DNA of 64,000 nucleotides from Labrenzia sp. PHM005 (GTDB taxonomy: Bacteria; Pseudomonadota; Alphaproteobacteria; Rhizobiales; Stappiaceae), in the NCBI RefSeq assembly GCF_006517275.1, contig NZ_CP041191.1:756501-820500 (forward strand). Reading direction: 5' to 3'. Numbering within the stretch: position 1 is the stretch's first letter; every line of letters begins with the position of its first letter. A program made the translations under genes and the position numbers. Below are positions 7,653 to 16,774 of this stretch, piece by piece. The notes under the pieces are model-generated. The model was not told the DNA's origin, did not search any database, and saw nothing but the letters and a program-made list of their open reading frames with translations.

Positions 7653-9140
7653 ATGGATTTGGGAATTCTGGCTTTTGGCGGTTATCTGCCGCAAAGCCGG
7701 TTGCAACGCACCGAAATTGCCAAGATGCATGGCTGGTACAATCCCGGCCTGAAAGGATTGGCCAAAGGCGAACGCGCTATTGCCAATTGGGATGAGGACG
7801 CAATCACCATGGCCGTAGAAGCGGCACGGGATTGCCTGAAAGGCCAGGACCGGTCTTCAATCTCCGCTGTCTTTATGGCGTCCACCAGCTTTCCCTTTGA
7901 GGACCGGCAAAATGCCGGCGTTGTCGCAGAGGCGCTGAACCTCAAAAGCCAGCTGATGACTTTGGATCTCGCGGCATCCCAACGCGCCGGCAGTTCCGGC
8001 TTGTCCGTCGCTTTGCAGGCGGCAAACGGATCCGGCGCCCCGATCCTGTTCACGGCATCCGAACAGCGCCAGACAAAAGCCGCCAGCCCGCAGGAAATGA
8101 CTTACGGCGACGGCGCTGCTGCCGTCCTGGTCGGCAAAGGCGATGTGGTTGCCCGCTTTATTGGAGCACACACGGAATCGGCCGACTTTGTCGATCATTT
8201 CCGCGGCTCCGGCCATGAGTATGACTACGCTTGGGAAGAACGCTGGCTGCGCGACGAAGGTTATTTGAAAATCGTGCCAGCAGCCATCAACGCCGTCTTG
8301 GAAAAGACGGGGATTGCCGCTGGTGACATCACCACCTTCTGTTTCCCTGCGGCCATGAAACGGGTTGCGGGCATGCTCGCCAAAAAAGCCGGACTGAATG
8401 AAACCGCCGTTGCAGATAACCTGCAGGCCACTTGCGGTGAAACCGGAGCGGCGCACCCAGTCGTTATGCTGGTTCATGCTCTGGAAACGGCCAACCCGGG
8501 CGACAGGATGCTGGTGACCGGCTTCGGCCAGGGCTGTGATGCGCTGATTTTTGAAGTCACCGACGCCATCAAAACCTTGGCACCACGCACAGCGATTTCC
8601 GGCCATCTGGCTCGCCGCCGGGCCGACAGCAACTATGCTCGCTTTCTCACCGTCAATGGCCTCGTCACCATGGAAGAAGGCATCCGGGCCGAGGTCGACA
8701 AACAGACGGGCCTGTCCACTCACTACCGCAACCGCGACATGGCTCAGCGGATGATTGGCGGATGCTGCAAAGAATGCGGCACGCTGCAATTCCCTAAAAG
8801 TAATGTCTGCGTCAATCCGAATTGCGGCGCCATCGGCACACAGGAAGATCATGCCTTTGCCGACAAGAAGGCACGTCTGAATTCCTTCACTTCGGACAGG
8901 TTGACCTATTCGCCGGACCCGCCCGCGCATTACGGCATGATCCAGTTTGAAGACGGCGGCCGGTTGATGGCCGACTTCACCGACATCGATCCGGACCAGG
9001 ATCTGCAAGTCGGCATGGCAATGAAACTGATGTTCCGGGTGAAGGATCACGACAAAAACCGGGGCTTCCGCCGCTACTTCTGGAAAGCAACGCCGGACAA
9101 CGACGACCAGGGCACTGCGCCCGCCGAAGCGGCAGAATAA
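7653..9140 (+). CDS. HMG-CoA-synthase-like protein fused to a DUF35 zinc-ribbon/OB-fold domain
   Basis: A 495-residue two-domain protein. Residues 1 to ~330 have the thiolase/FabH/HMG-synthase fold (GILAFGGYLPQSRL start, TCGETGAAHPVVML, LVTGFGQGCDALIFEV). Residues ~360-480 are a DUF35 module: a four-Cys ribbon (CCKECG...CVNPNCG) followed by an OB fold. In the synthase domain the expected nucleophile position reads ASQRAG, so the catalytic Cys is replaced by Gln. DUF35 proteins hold acyl-CoA and often partner thiolases, as in the archaeal thiolase/HMG-synthase complex or sterol side-chain aldolases. The thiolase directly downstream is the likely partner. A non-catalytic or decarboxylating role is inferred from the Cys loss. 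Confidence 0.82.
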   Translation: MDLGILAFGGYLPQSRLQRTEIAKMHGWYNPGLKGLAKGERAIANWDEDAITMAVEAARDCLKGQDRSSISAVFMASTSFPFEDRQNAGVVAEALNLKSQLMTLDLAASQRAGSSGLSVALQAANGSGAPILFTASEQRQTKAASPQEMTYGDGAAAVLVGKGDVVARFIGAHTESADFVDHFRGSGHEYDYAWEERWLRDEGYLKIVPAAINAVLEKTGIAAGDITTFCFPAAMKRVAGMLAKKAGLNETAVADNLQATCGETGAAHPVVMLVHALETANPGDRMLVTGFGQGCDALIFEVTDAIKTLAPRTAISGHLARRRADSNYARFLTVNGLVTMEEGIRAEVDKQTGLSTHYRNRDMAQRMIGGCCKECGTLQFPKSNVCVNPNCGAIGTQEDHAFADKKARLNSFTSDRLTYSPDPPAHYGMIQFEDGGRLMADFTDIDPDQDLQVGMAMKLMFRVKDHDKNRGFRRYFWKATPDNDDQGTAPAEAAE

Positions 9141-9154
9141 GGAGGAGACGGACA

Positions 9155-10360
9155 ATGGCATCTGGAATTAGAGACAAGGTCGCGATTCTCGGAATGGGCT
9201 GCTCGCGCTTTGGCGAACGCTGGAGCGACAATGCCGAAGATCTGATGATCGAAGCTTTTACCGAGGCACTCGGCGATGCTGGTATCGAGAAAAACCAAAT
9301 CGATGCGGCCTGGCTCGGCACAGCCATCGAAGAACAGCATGTCGGAAAATCCGCCGTGCCGCTATCGATGGCGCTGCGCCTGCCGAACATTCCGGTTACC
9401 CGGGTTGAAAACTACTGCGCCTCCGGGTCGGAGGCCTTCCGCGGGGCCGTTTATGCGGTTGCAGCCGGGGCGGCTGACATCGCGCTGGCGCTCGGTGTCG
9501 AGAAATTGAAAGACACGGGCTACGGCGGTCTGCCCCAGCGCAACCGGGGATCGGTCAACGATCTGTTCTGGGCCAATGTCTCGGCACCTGGTTCTTTCGC
9601 TCAGCTGGCGTCTGCCTATCAGGCCAAACACGGCATTGATGCGGGTGATCTAAAGCGGGCCATGGCGCATATTTCCGTCAAAAGCCATGACAATGGTTCA
9701 CGCAATCCCAAAGCACATCTGCGCAACCGGATCGATGAAGACAAGGTGCTGAATGCCCCGATCATCGCCGAACCGCTCGGACTGTTTGATTGCTGCGGCG
9801 TGTCTGACGGATCCGCCTGCGCCATCGTCACCACACCGGAAATCGCCAAATCCCTTGGCAAACACGATCTGATCACCGTGAAAGCCTTGCAACTCGCCGC
9901 CTCCAACGGATTGGAAGCCCAGCACAATTCCTGGGACGGCAGCCATTTTGTCACCACACGCAAATGCGCTGAACGGGCCTACAAGGAAGCCGGTATTAGC
10001 AATCCACGCGATCAGATCAGCCTGTTTGAAGTACATGATTGTTTTTCAATCACCGAGCTGGTGACCATGGAGGATCTGTTTATCTCTCCCGAAGGCGGCG
10101 CGGTCAAAGACATCATGGACGGCTTTTATGATGCCGACGGCAAGGTGCCTTGCCAGATCGACGGTGGCCTCAAATGTTTTGGCCATCCGATCGGCGCCTC
10201 AGGCCTCAGGATGATCTACGAAATGTATCTTCAGCTGCAGGGCCGCGCCGGTGACCGCCAGCGCAAGGAAGAGCCGGTGTTTGGCATGACGCACAATCTG
10301 GGCGGTTTCCCGCACCAGAACGTCTGCTCCCTGGCGATCGTCGGGAAGATGGGGGCGTAA
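9155..10360 (+). CDS. Thiolase (SCP-x / DUF35-associated acetyl-CoA acetyltransferase family)
   Basis: A 401-residue thiolase-superfamily protein. The nucleophile is in NYCASGSEAFRGA near residue 88, and the C-terminal catalytic His is in CFGHPIGASGLRM near residue 343. HDCFSITE near residue 293 is typical of the SCP-x/Ltp branch. The classical second Cys motif (CxGGG) is replaced by NLGGFPHQNVCS, as in SCP-x thiolases and Ltp2-type aldolases. It would cleave 3-ketoacyl-CoA or perform a retro-aldol on a branched side chain. It starts 14 bases after the DUF35 fusion with a GGAGGAG site, which supports a complex between the two products. Confidence 0.88.
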   Translation: MASGIRDKVAILGMGCSRFGERWSDNAEDLMIEAFTEALGDAGIEKNQIDAAWLGTAIEEQHVGKSAVPLSMALRLPNIPVTRVENYCASGSEAFRGAVYAVAAGAADIALALGVEKLKDTGYGGLPQRNRGSVNDLFWANVSAPGSFAQLASAYQAKHGIDAGDLKRAMAHISVKSHDNGSRNPKAHLRNRIDEDKVLNAPIIAEPLGLFDCCGVSDGSACAIVTTPEIAKSLGKHDLITVKALQLAASNGLEAQHNSWDGSHFVTTRKCAERAYKEAGISNPRDQISLFEVHDCFSITELVTMEDLFISPEGGAVKDIMDGFYDADGKVPCQIDGGLKCFGHPIGASGLRMIYEMYLQLQGRAGDRQRKEEPVFGMTHNLGGFPHQNVCSLAIVGKMGA

Positions 10361-10378
10361 AGCTGCCACTTTCTGACC

Positions 10379-10408
10379 GGGCCCGGTGAGCGATACCTAG
10401 CCGGGCCC
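10379..10408. repeat. GC-rich inverted repeat in the thiolase-hydratase gap
   Basis: GGGCCCGG (10379-10386) and CCGGGCCC (10401-10408) form a perfect 8-bp stem with a 14-base loop in the 107-base gap. No T-run follows, so a simple intrinsic terminator is unlikely. It may stabilise upstream mRNA or attenuate downstream expression. Confidence 0.45.
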
Positions 10409-10467
10409 AATCAATCCGCGGCGCGGAAAGAGGAACCACCCGCGCAATCGCATCCTGGGGAGGAGCA

Positions 10468-11247
10468 ATGAGCGATCTACTTGTGACACGGGACGGCGGC
10501 CTGCTGACCCTGACCTTAAACCGGCCGGACCGGCTCAACGCGTTGTCGACCGAAATGCGTGAAGCCATGCTGGCGGAACTTTCCGCTGAACTGCATGCAC
10601 CCAGCGTGCGCGCTGTTTTAATCACAGGATCTGGCCGCGGGTTTTGCAGTGGCGCCGATCTGGAGCTGGACACCATTCTGGCGCGCCGCGAGCACATCGA
10701 AACGCAAATCCTGGGCGGTATCAACCGGGTCGTTCAAGCGTTTCGCGATCTTCCGATTCCCGTCGTTGCCGCTGTCAACGGCCCTGCCGCTGGTGCCGGG
10801 TTTTCCATGGTTCTGGCCTCCGACATCGTCATTGCCGCAAAGTCTGCCAAGTTCCACCTCTCGTTTGCCCGGATCGGAGCGGTTCTGGACGGCGGCGCCT
10901 CATCGCTCCTAACCCACCGGATTGGCGCGTCCCGCACAACAGCGCTTGCAATGCTCGGCGGCTCTATGGATGCCGAAACGGCGAAGGACTGGGGCCTGGT
11001 TCACGAAGTGACAGACGACGAAGCGCTTTTGGACACCGCGACAGCCCTTGCCAAGCGCCTTGCTGCTGGTCCGACGGTGGCCCTTGGGCTCATCAAACGG
11101 GAAATCGCGGCGGCGCAATCGGCCTCACTCGATGACACTTTACGCCTGGAAGCTGCGTGCCAAAGCAAAGCCTTCAATACCAAGGACTTTGAAGAAGGCG
11201 TGCGGGCTTTTGGAGAAAACCGCAAACCCAATTTTTTGGGCCACTAA
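10468..11247 (+). CDS. Enoyl-CoA hydratase/isomerase (crotonase family)
   Basis: A 259-residue crotonase with the family oxyanion-hole segments: SGRGFCSGADLEL near residue 53 and NGPAAGAGFSMVLASDI near residue 103. At the catalytic helix the sequence reads FARIGAVLDGGASSLL. The canonical Glu positions of true hydratases are not obvious, and the arrangement resembles PaaG-type isomerases where Asp acts. It probably hydrates or shifts a double bond in an acyl-CoA intermediate. A strong GGGGAGGAG site precedes the ATG. The AMP-forming ligase begins 22 bases after the stop. Confidence 0.88.
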   Translation: MSDLLVTRDGGLLTLTLNRPDRLNALSTEMREAMLAELSAELHAPSVRAVLITGSGRGFCSGADLELDTILARREHIETQILGGINRVVQAFRDLPIPVVAAVNGPAAGAGFSMVLASDIVIAAKSAKFHLSFARIGAVLDGGASSLLTHRIGASRTTALAMLGGSMDAETAKDWGLVHEVTDDEALLDTATALAKRLAAGPTVALGLIKREIAAAQSASLDDTLRLEAACQSKAFNTKDFEEGVRAFGENRKPNFLGH

Positions 11248-11269
11248 GACGAGAAAAGACCAGACATTC

Positions 11270-12793
11270 ATGCCCAATACTTTGATCTGCGGTCCAAGAA
11301 ACATGGCCCATACAGAAGCGCATACAACAGCGCGCAAAGCGGCCAATGGTTTTTTGAAAGCCGGTGTAACCGAGGGCGGCACAGTCGCCACCATGATGCG
11401 CAACGACTTTCCAGTTGTCGTCATGGATCTGGCAGCAGCCATGGTCAAGGCTGCTGCCGTTCCAATCAACTGGCGTTTTACCGCCGAGGAAGCCGCTTAC
11501 ATCCTTGCCGACTGCAAGGCCAAGGTGTTTGTGCTGCACTCAGATCTCTGGAACCGTATCGGTGCAGACTTGCCGGAAGATCTCATTGATGGCTTGGAGA
11601 TCGTGATTGTTCCGACCCCGGCCGATATTGCTGAAACCTACGGCTTACGGGCTGAGGACTGTGCGCTGCCCGAAGATTTTCCGACCTGGGATTCCTGGCT
11701 TTCTGATTTTCCGCTTTGGGATGGGCCAAATGCGCATGGCCAAGCTGCGATGATCTATACCTCTGGCACCACCGGCCATCCCAAGGGCGTGCGGCGGCTG
11801 ACCAACCCGACCCTGGTCAGCACGGGCTACAACAAGATCTTTAATAAGGATTGTAAGACCTTGATGGTCGCCCCGATGTATCATTCCGCCCCCAATCGTT
11901 TTGCCATGCTGACGGTTGATGTGGGCGGCGATTTGATTTTGGTGCCCCGATTCGACCCGGAAACAATCTTGCAGATCATCGAGAGAGAAAAAGTTACGAC
12001 GGCATTCATGGTGCCAACCATGTTCATCCGCTTGCTGAAACTCCCAGATACGGTGCGCCGGCAATACGACATTTCCTCCCTGCGACACATCGTGGCCGCT
12101 GGTGCACCGTTCCCCCCCGACATCAAGGAAGCCATGATCAAGTGGTGGGGTCCGGTAATTTATGAATACTACGGCGGGACGGAAACCGGAGCGGTCACAC
12201 TGTGTTCCAGCGAGGAAGCCCTCGCCCGGCCGGGAACAGTCGGCCGCGCTGTGGAAGACGCAACCATCAAAATCTTCAACGAAGACGGAACCGAATGCCC
12301 GGCGAATGTCCCTGGAGAAATCTATTGCCGCCTACACTCGTTTCCGGATTTCGTCTATGAAGGCCGCCCGGAAGACCGCAAAGCCGTCGAGCGTGATGGG
12401 CTCTTCACCGTTGGCGACATCGGTTATTTGGATGAGGAAGGATACCTCTTCATTTCCGACCGAAAGCGCGACATGATCATCTCCGGGGGCGTTAATATTT
12501 ATCCGGCTGAGATTGAAGCGGCGATGTTCAATCACGAGCAAGTACACGATTGTGCCGTCTTCGGCATCCCGGATCCGGACCTCGGCGAGGCAATTGCCGT
12601 TGCCATACAGCCCGAACCCGATGCAACCATTGACACCGGTCAACTGCAAAGCTTCCTGAAAGACCGGATTGCCAACTACATGATCCCGCGCAAGATCTTA
12701 ATCAAAGACAGCCTGCCGCGCGACGACAACGGAAAAATCTTCAAACGCAAGCTGCGCGATGCCTTCTGGGCCGATGCAGGCCGGCAGATCTAA
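11270..12793 (+). CDS. AMP-forming acyl-CoA synthetase (ANL superfamily)
   Basis: A 507-residue acyl-CoA ligase that activates a free acid with ATP and CoA. Motifs in order are YTSGTTGHPKGVRR (A3, near residue 163), YEYYGGTETG (A5, near residue 297), GDIGYLDEEGYLFISDRKRDM (A7/A8, near residue 383) with GGVNIYPAEIE, and the C-terminal catalytic Lys in LPRDDNGKIFKR (A10). The frame is open much further upstream, inside the hydratase gene. I place the start at 11270 (MPNTLICG) because it follows the hydratase stop and begins the family's conserved region. It probably activates the acid imported by the TRAP carrier. Exact chain specificity is not readable. Confidence 0.9.
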   Translation: MPNTLICGPRNMAHTEAHTTARKAANGFLKAGVTEGGTVATMMRNDFPVVVMDLAAAMVKAAAVPINWRFTAEEAAYILADCKAKVFVLHSDLWNRIGADLPEDLIDGLEIVIVPTPADIAETYGLRAEDCALPEDFPTWDSWLSDFPLWDGPNAHGQAAMIYTSGTTGHPKGVRRLTNPTLVSTGYNKIFNKDCKTLMVAPMYHSAPNRFAMLTVDVGGDLILVPRFDPETILQIIEREKVTTAFMVPTMFIRLLKLPDTVRRQYDISSLRHIVAAGAPFPPDIKEAMIKWWGPVIYEYYGGTETGAVTLCSSEEALARPGTVGRAVEDATIKIFNEDGTECPANVPGEIYCRLHSFPDFVYEGRPEDRKAVERDGLFTVGDIGYLDEEGYLFISDRKRDMIISGGVNIYPAEIEAAMFNHEQVHDCAVFGIPDPDLGEAIAVAIQPEPDATIDTGQLQSFLKDRIANYMIPRKILIKDSLPRDDNGKIFKRKLRDAFWADAGRQI

Positions 12794-12807
12794 GCGAGGA
12801 GCGGTTT

Positions 12808-14952
12808 ATGGCCGATGTTCTAACCCCAACGACACACCACTCGCTGGATGCCCTTTTGAAACCCAAATCCGTCGCCATTATTGGCGCCTCGGATGATCCA
12901 AACCGGATCGGAGGTCGCCCGGTCCAAAGCACGCTTGCCGGCGGGTTCAAAGGTCAGATTTATCCGGTCAATCCAAAGCGCTCAACTGTCCAGGGTTTGA
13001 CTGCCTATCCCAGCATCACGGACGTCCCCGAACCCGTAGACTGTGCCATCGTCGCTGTGCCCGCACCACTTGTGGCAAGCACCGTTGCCGATTGTGCCGC
13101 CCGAGGCACCAAGACCACAATCGTCTTCAGCTCCGGATTTGCCGAACTTGGGGAAGACGGCGCAGCGATGCAAGACCGGATTGCCGCGACTGCAAAAGAC
13201 GCGGGCATGCGTCTGATCGGACCCAATTGCATTGGCGCCTTCAGCGTCAGCGCCGGCTGGTTCGGCACCTTTTCCAGCGTCCAGGCCAGCCTTCGGCTGG
13301 CTCCTGGCAAAACAGCCATCATCAGTCAAAGCGGCGCTTATGGCGCGCATATGTTTTATATGGCGCAACGGCGCGGCGTTGCTACGGACATGTGGGTGAC
13401 CACCGGAAACGAAGCCGATATTGATGTCGCCGAGGTGATCGCCTATTACGCAAAACACCCGGATGTCTCCACCATCATGGCCTACACAGAAGGCGCGAAG
13501 GACAAGGACCGGATCTGTGAGGCGCTCGACCTCGCGCGGGCAGCCCGAAAGCCCGTAATCATGATCAAGGTGGGCGATACTGACGTCGGTGCAGCAGCTG
13601 CTGCCACCCACACAGCCAGCCTTGCCGGAGACGATGCCATCTATGACGCGCTGTTTGAGCAATATGGCGTCTACCGGGCGCAAAGCTGCCAGGAGATGGT
13701 TGATGTCGCTTATGCCTGCCAGACGGGCATTTTCCCGAAAGGCCGGAAAATGGCCATCCAGACCGTTTCCGGCGGTGTTGGCATCCAAATGGCCGATGAA
13801 ACTGTCAAAAACGGTTTGGATGTGCCAGCCATGCCAGAGGACCTGCAGAAGAAGCTCCTCGGCCTGATCCCCTATGCCGGGGTGCGCAATCCCATCGACA
13901 TCACCGGGCAGGTGCTCAACCAGCCGGAAGTGATTGGCCAAGGGATTGATTTATCGATCCGCGAAAGCGGCTGCGATGCCTTTGCCACCTATCTTGCCAG
14001 CGCGCCACAGTCCCCGGGCTTGAAGGATTTTGTCCTGAAGACGTTTAAGGATCTCAGAGACAAACATCCCGACACCCCAATGGCGCTCAGCATGATCGCT
14101 ACACCGGAGATCATCGAAACCTATGAGGCGCTGAACATCGGGTGTTATGAGGATCCCGTGATGGCGATCCGGGCTGTGGCAGCGCTCGCCAAGTTCCACG
14201 AAACCTTTGAGCGCGGCCGGCCGCAGCCCGCCCCGGCTTTGCCAAAAACTGCTGCGCCGGTCCCAGACAACGATGTCTCTGAAGCTGGTGCGAAAGCCAT
14301 TCTATCAAGCGCCGGTATCCCGGTGACCCGGGACATTCTGGTGGCCAGCGCCGAAGAAGCTGTCACCGCCTGGCACAAGATTGGCGGGCCTGTGGTCCTG
14401 AAAATCGCGTCGCCAGATATTCTTCACAAGACCGAAATCGGCGGGGTCCTGGTTGGCCTGAACACCGAAGCAGCCATCAGCGAAGGCTTCGATGACATCT
14501 TAACACGTGCACGTGCAGCGCACCCGGACGCCAATATCGAGGGAATTCTGGTCTGCGAAATGGTCAGCGGCGGTGTTGAGACCGTTTTAGGCGTGACCCG
14601 CGATCCGGTGCTTGGCCCAGCTGTGATGTTCGGCCTTGGCGGAATTTTTGTTGAGGTGATGAAAGATGTCACATTCCGCCTTGCCCCGTTCGGGATCGAT
14701 GAAGCCCACCGCATGATCGACGGTATCAAAGGACGGGCGATGCTGGATGGTGTCCGCGGAGCGCCCCCTGCCGATCTAGATGCGCTTGCTGAAGCTCTGT
14801 CGCGGCTGTCTGTTTTTGCAGCTGCAAATTCCGATCGGCTGGAATCGATTGACATCAATCCATTTGTTGTTCTGCCAAAGGGAGCCGTTGCGCTCGATGC
14901 TGTGATCGTCCCGCGCTCCCCGGAACCTCAAACCGCCAAGACGGCTGGGTAA
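12808..14952 (+). CDS. Acetate/acyl-CoA ligase, ADP-forming (fused alpha-beta)
   Basis: A 714-residue fused NDP-forming acyl-CoA synthetase. In order: a CoA-binding Rossmann domain (SVAIIGASDDPNRIGGRPV, residues ~15-130), succinyl-CoA-ligase-like flavodoxin domains (~150-460, with ISQSGAYG and SGGVGIQMAD), and an ATP-grasp domain (~490-700, with GGPVVLKIASPDILHKTEIGG and MFGLGGIFVEVMKD). It interconverts acyl-CoA, ADP and phosphate with acid, ATP and CoA. A GAGGAG site precedes the start, 15 bases after the AMP-ligase stop. Two different ligases side by side suggest either two substrates (parent acid and a released short acid) or an energy-conserving exit step. Confidence 0.9.
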   Translation: MADVLTPTTHHSLDALLKPKSVAIIGASDDPNRIGGRPVQSTLAGGFKGQIYPVNPKRSTVQGLTAYPSITDVPEPVDCAIVAVPAPLVASTVADCAARGTKTTIVFSSGFAELGEDGAAMQDRIAATAKDAGMRLIGPNCIGAFSVSAGWFGTFSSVQASLRLAPGKTAIISQSGAYGAHMFYMAQRRGVATDMWVTTGNEADIDVAEVIAYYAKHPDVSTIMAYTEGAKDKDRICEALDLARAARKPVIMIKVGDTDVGAAAAATHTASLAGDDAIYDALFEQYGVYRAQSCQEMVDVAYACQTGIFPKGRKMAIQTVSGGVGIQMADETVKNGLDVPAMPEDLQKKLLGLIPYAGVRNPIDITGQVLNQPEVIGQGIDLSIRESGCDAFATYLASAPQSPGLKDFVLKTFKDLRDKHPDTPMALSMIATPEIIETYEALNIGCYEDPVMAIRAVAALAKFHETFERGRPQPAPALPKTAAPVPDNDVSEAGAKAILSSAGIPVTRDILVASAEEAVTAWHKIGGPVVLKIASPDILHKTEIGGVLVGLNTEAAISEGFDDILTRARAAHPDANIEGILVCEMVSGGVETVLGVTRDPVLGPAVMFGLGGIFVEVMKDVTFRLAPFGIDEAHRMIDGIKGRAMLDGVRGAPPADLDALAEALSRLSVFAAANSDRLESIDINPFVVLPKGAVALDAVIVPRSPEPQTAKTAG

Positions 14953-14953
14953 C

Positions 14954-16156
14954 ATGCGGGCATTTCAAGGACTGCGGGTGGTTGATTTCACCCGCGCCCT
15001 CTCTGGGCCGATGTCGACCCAGATGTTGGCCCTTCTCGATGCCGATGTGATCAAGGTCGAGCCACCCGGCGACGGTGACCAGCTGCGCGGGGTTCTGGCA
15101 AGTCCGGAAATGGCTGAAAAGCGCTTGTCTCCAGCATTCCTGACCGGCAACTTGAGAAAGCGCAGCCTTGCACTCGATCTGAAATCCCCACTCGGGCGCG
15201 ATATTGCGGCCAAGCTGGTTGCTGGTGCAGATGTTATTGTCGAAAACTTTGTGCCGGGTACGGCGCAAAAGCTCGGCATCGACTATGAAACCGTGCGCCA
15301 GAAAAATCCGAACGTCGTCTATTGCTCGATCAGCGGCTACGGACAAACCGGGCCACGTGCCTCCGAAAAAGCTTATGATTCCGCCATTCAGGCGGATTCC
15401 GGCATGATGTCGCTGACCGGTCACCCGGAAACCGGGCCAACACGAATCGGGTTCATGCTGGTTGATGTCGCGACCGGTATATCCGCAGCCTTTGCCATTG
15501 CCGCAGCTCTCTACCGGCGGGCGATGACCGGCGAAGGCCAATACCTCGATGTTGCCATGTATGACACGGCTTTACAGCTGATGTGCTGCCAGGGCGCGGA
15601 TTATCTGGTGCGCGGCCACCTGCCGCCTCTCATGGGCAATGAATCGCCCATGGCCCAACCAACAGCCGGCACCTTTGAAACGTCTGACGGTGTGATCCTG
15701 CTGGCAACGCTCACCGCCAGCCATCAGGAAAACACCTTTAAAGCGGTCGGCCTTGAAGATCTGCTGGAAGATCCCCGTTTCAAGGATGAACAGACACGTC
15801 ACAGACATCTGGATGAAGGGCGGGAGTTATTGAAACCGGTCTTTCTCACCCGCAGCACAGAGGACTGGCTTGTCATTTTGAAAACACATGGTGTCCCGGT
15901 TCAGGCGGTGCGCGATTTGGGCCAGGCTTTGTCAGATCCACAACTCAGCCATCGCAGTCTTTTGGTTGATGCCGGTCCTCTTGACGGGGTATCCGATAAG
16001 ACCTCCCTCTTGGGTGCACCTTTCATGGCCAATGAGGATGGACCCCATAATGATGGCATCCCGCCAGCAAAGGTAGGCCAGCACAGCCGCGAAATCTTGG
16101 AGGAAATGGGGATCTCCGCTGAGGACATCGATGATCTTCTCAGCGCAATCGCCTGA
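14954..16156 (+). CDS. CaiB/BaiF family CoA-transferase
   Basis: A 400-residue class III CoA-transferase. The N-terminus GLRVVDFTRALSGP and DADVIKVEPPGDGDQLRG are typical. The usual active-site Asp region appears as QYLDVAMYDTALQLM near residue 197. Unlike the protein at 3562-4707 it lacks the GHD...GGGG racemase motifs; it has YDSAIQADSGMMSLTG in that position. It therefore more likely moves CoA between acids than racemises. The ATG follows the ADP-ligase stop by one base, so the two are translationally coupled. It is the last gene before a control region holding an AT-rich inverted repeat. Confidence 0.87.
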   Translation: MRAFQGLRVVDFTRALSGPMSTQMLALLDADVIKVEPPGDGDQLRGVLASPEMAEKRLSPAFLTGNLRKRSLALDLKSPLGRDIAAKLVAGADVIVENFVPGTAQKLGIDYETVRQKNPNVVYCSISGYGQTGPRASEKAYDSAIQADSGMMSLTGHPETGPTRIGFMLVDVATGISAAFAIAAALYRRAMTGEGQYLDVAMYDTALQLMCCQGADYLVRGHLPPLMGNESPMAQPTAGTFETSDGVILLATLTASHQENTFKAVGLEDLLEDPRFKDEQTRHRHLDEGRELLKPVFLTRSTEDWLVILKTHGVPVQAVRDLGQALSDPQLSHRSLLVDAGPLDGVSDKTSLLGAPFMANEDGPHNDGIPPAKVGQHSREILEEMGISAEDIDDLLSAIA

Positions 16157-16176
16157 CAAGGAACCACGACCAACTG

Positions 16177-16199
16177 ATTATTGTTCACATATACATAAT
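16177..16199. promoter_or_regulatory. Candidate operator and promoter upstream of the second MarR gene
   Basis: ATTAT (16177-16181) and ATAAT (16195-16199) form an inverted repeat with a 13-base spacer. It overlaps a possible promoter, TTGTTC (16181-16186) and TATGGA (16204-16209) with a 17-base spacing. The arms resemble those at the other three control regions, though the centre differs. The position suits autoregulation of the MarR gene. Confidence 0.45.
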
Positions 16200-16327
16200 T
16201 TGCTATGGATCGCCCGCTCAATTCGCTCTGGTGGCGTTGCCAGAACCAGAGCGGGGTATGCACGCGCTCGGCGTGCTTATTTTGTGCGACAAATACCGCT
16301 TTTTGGCAGACAAAAAATTGGACTCCT

Positions 16328-16774
16328 ATGAACGACCTGGACCGCAAGCTCGGAACCCTGTTCAGCGACATCGCCCGTTTTCGAAGGATTTTATTCGATC
16401 AGCTGGCAACCGAATATGACCTGACCCATGTCCAGGTTTTTGTGCTCAATCATCTGCATAAAGAAGACGGCCTGACCCAGACTGAACTGTCGACCCGCAT
16501 GGATATCGGAACTGTCACGGTTAGTGGCCTGGTCGACCGCCTTGAAGCCAAAGGCTATGTAGAACGGCGTCCAGATGCAAAAGACCGCCGCGCCAAACAG
16601 GTGTGGCTGACCCCAAAGATGCAGGAAGTCTGGAAAAAAATTGGCGACAGTATGCGCCATATGAATTCAGTCACCTTTGAGGGTGTCGACGAGGCCGAAG
16701 TCGAACAACTAATCACCGTTTTGAGAAAGGCCCGCCGGAACTTGCAAGACCGTTTGAACGGGGCGGCCTCCTAA
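16328..16774 (+). CDS. MarR-family transcriptional regulator (copy 2)
   Basis: A 148-residue winged-helix protein. The recognition region is LTQTELSTRMDIGTVTVSGLVDRLEAKGYVERR and the wing carries DAKDRRAKQVWLT. It matches the regulator at 4737-5183 through most of its length, so the pair arose by duplication. The in-frame start at 16205 would add 41 residues with no family similarity (many Trp/Cys). I therefore use the ATG at 16328, giving the same length as the paralogue. It sits between two control regions that both contain AT-rich inverted repeats, a usual arrangement for autoregulated MarR genes. The ligand is probably a pathway acyl-CoA or acid (inference). Confidence 0.92.
   Translation: MNDLDRKLGTLFSDIARFRRILFDQLATEYDLTHVQVFVLNHLHKEDGLTQTELSTRMDIGTVTVSGLVDRLEAKGYVERRPDAKDRRAKQVWLTPKMQEVWKKIGDSMRHMNSVTFEGVDEAEVEQLITVLRKARRNLQDRLNGAAS

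Noticed and set aside
7857..9161. 434-codon minus-strand frame opposite the HMG-synthase-like/DUF35 gene
   Set aside because: The plus-strand frame has clear domains and a strong ribosome site. The minus frame has no recognisable motif.
10379..10408. GC-rich inverted repeat considered as an intrinsic terminator
   Set aside because: No T-run follows on either strand and the downstream genes look like part of the same unit. It is listed as a repeat only.
12982..13941. 319-codon minus-strand frame opposite the ADP-forming ligase
   Set aside because: It has His/Gly/Asp-rich composition typical of antisense shadows and no domain.
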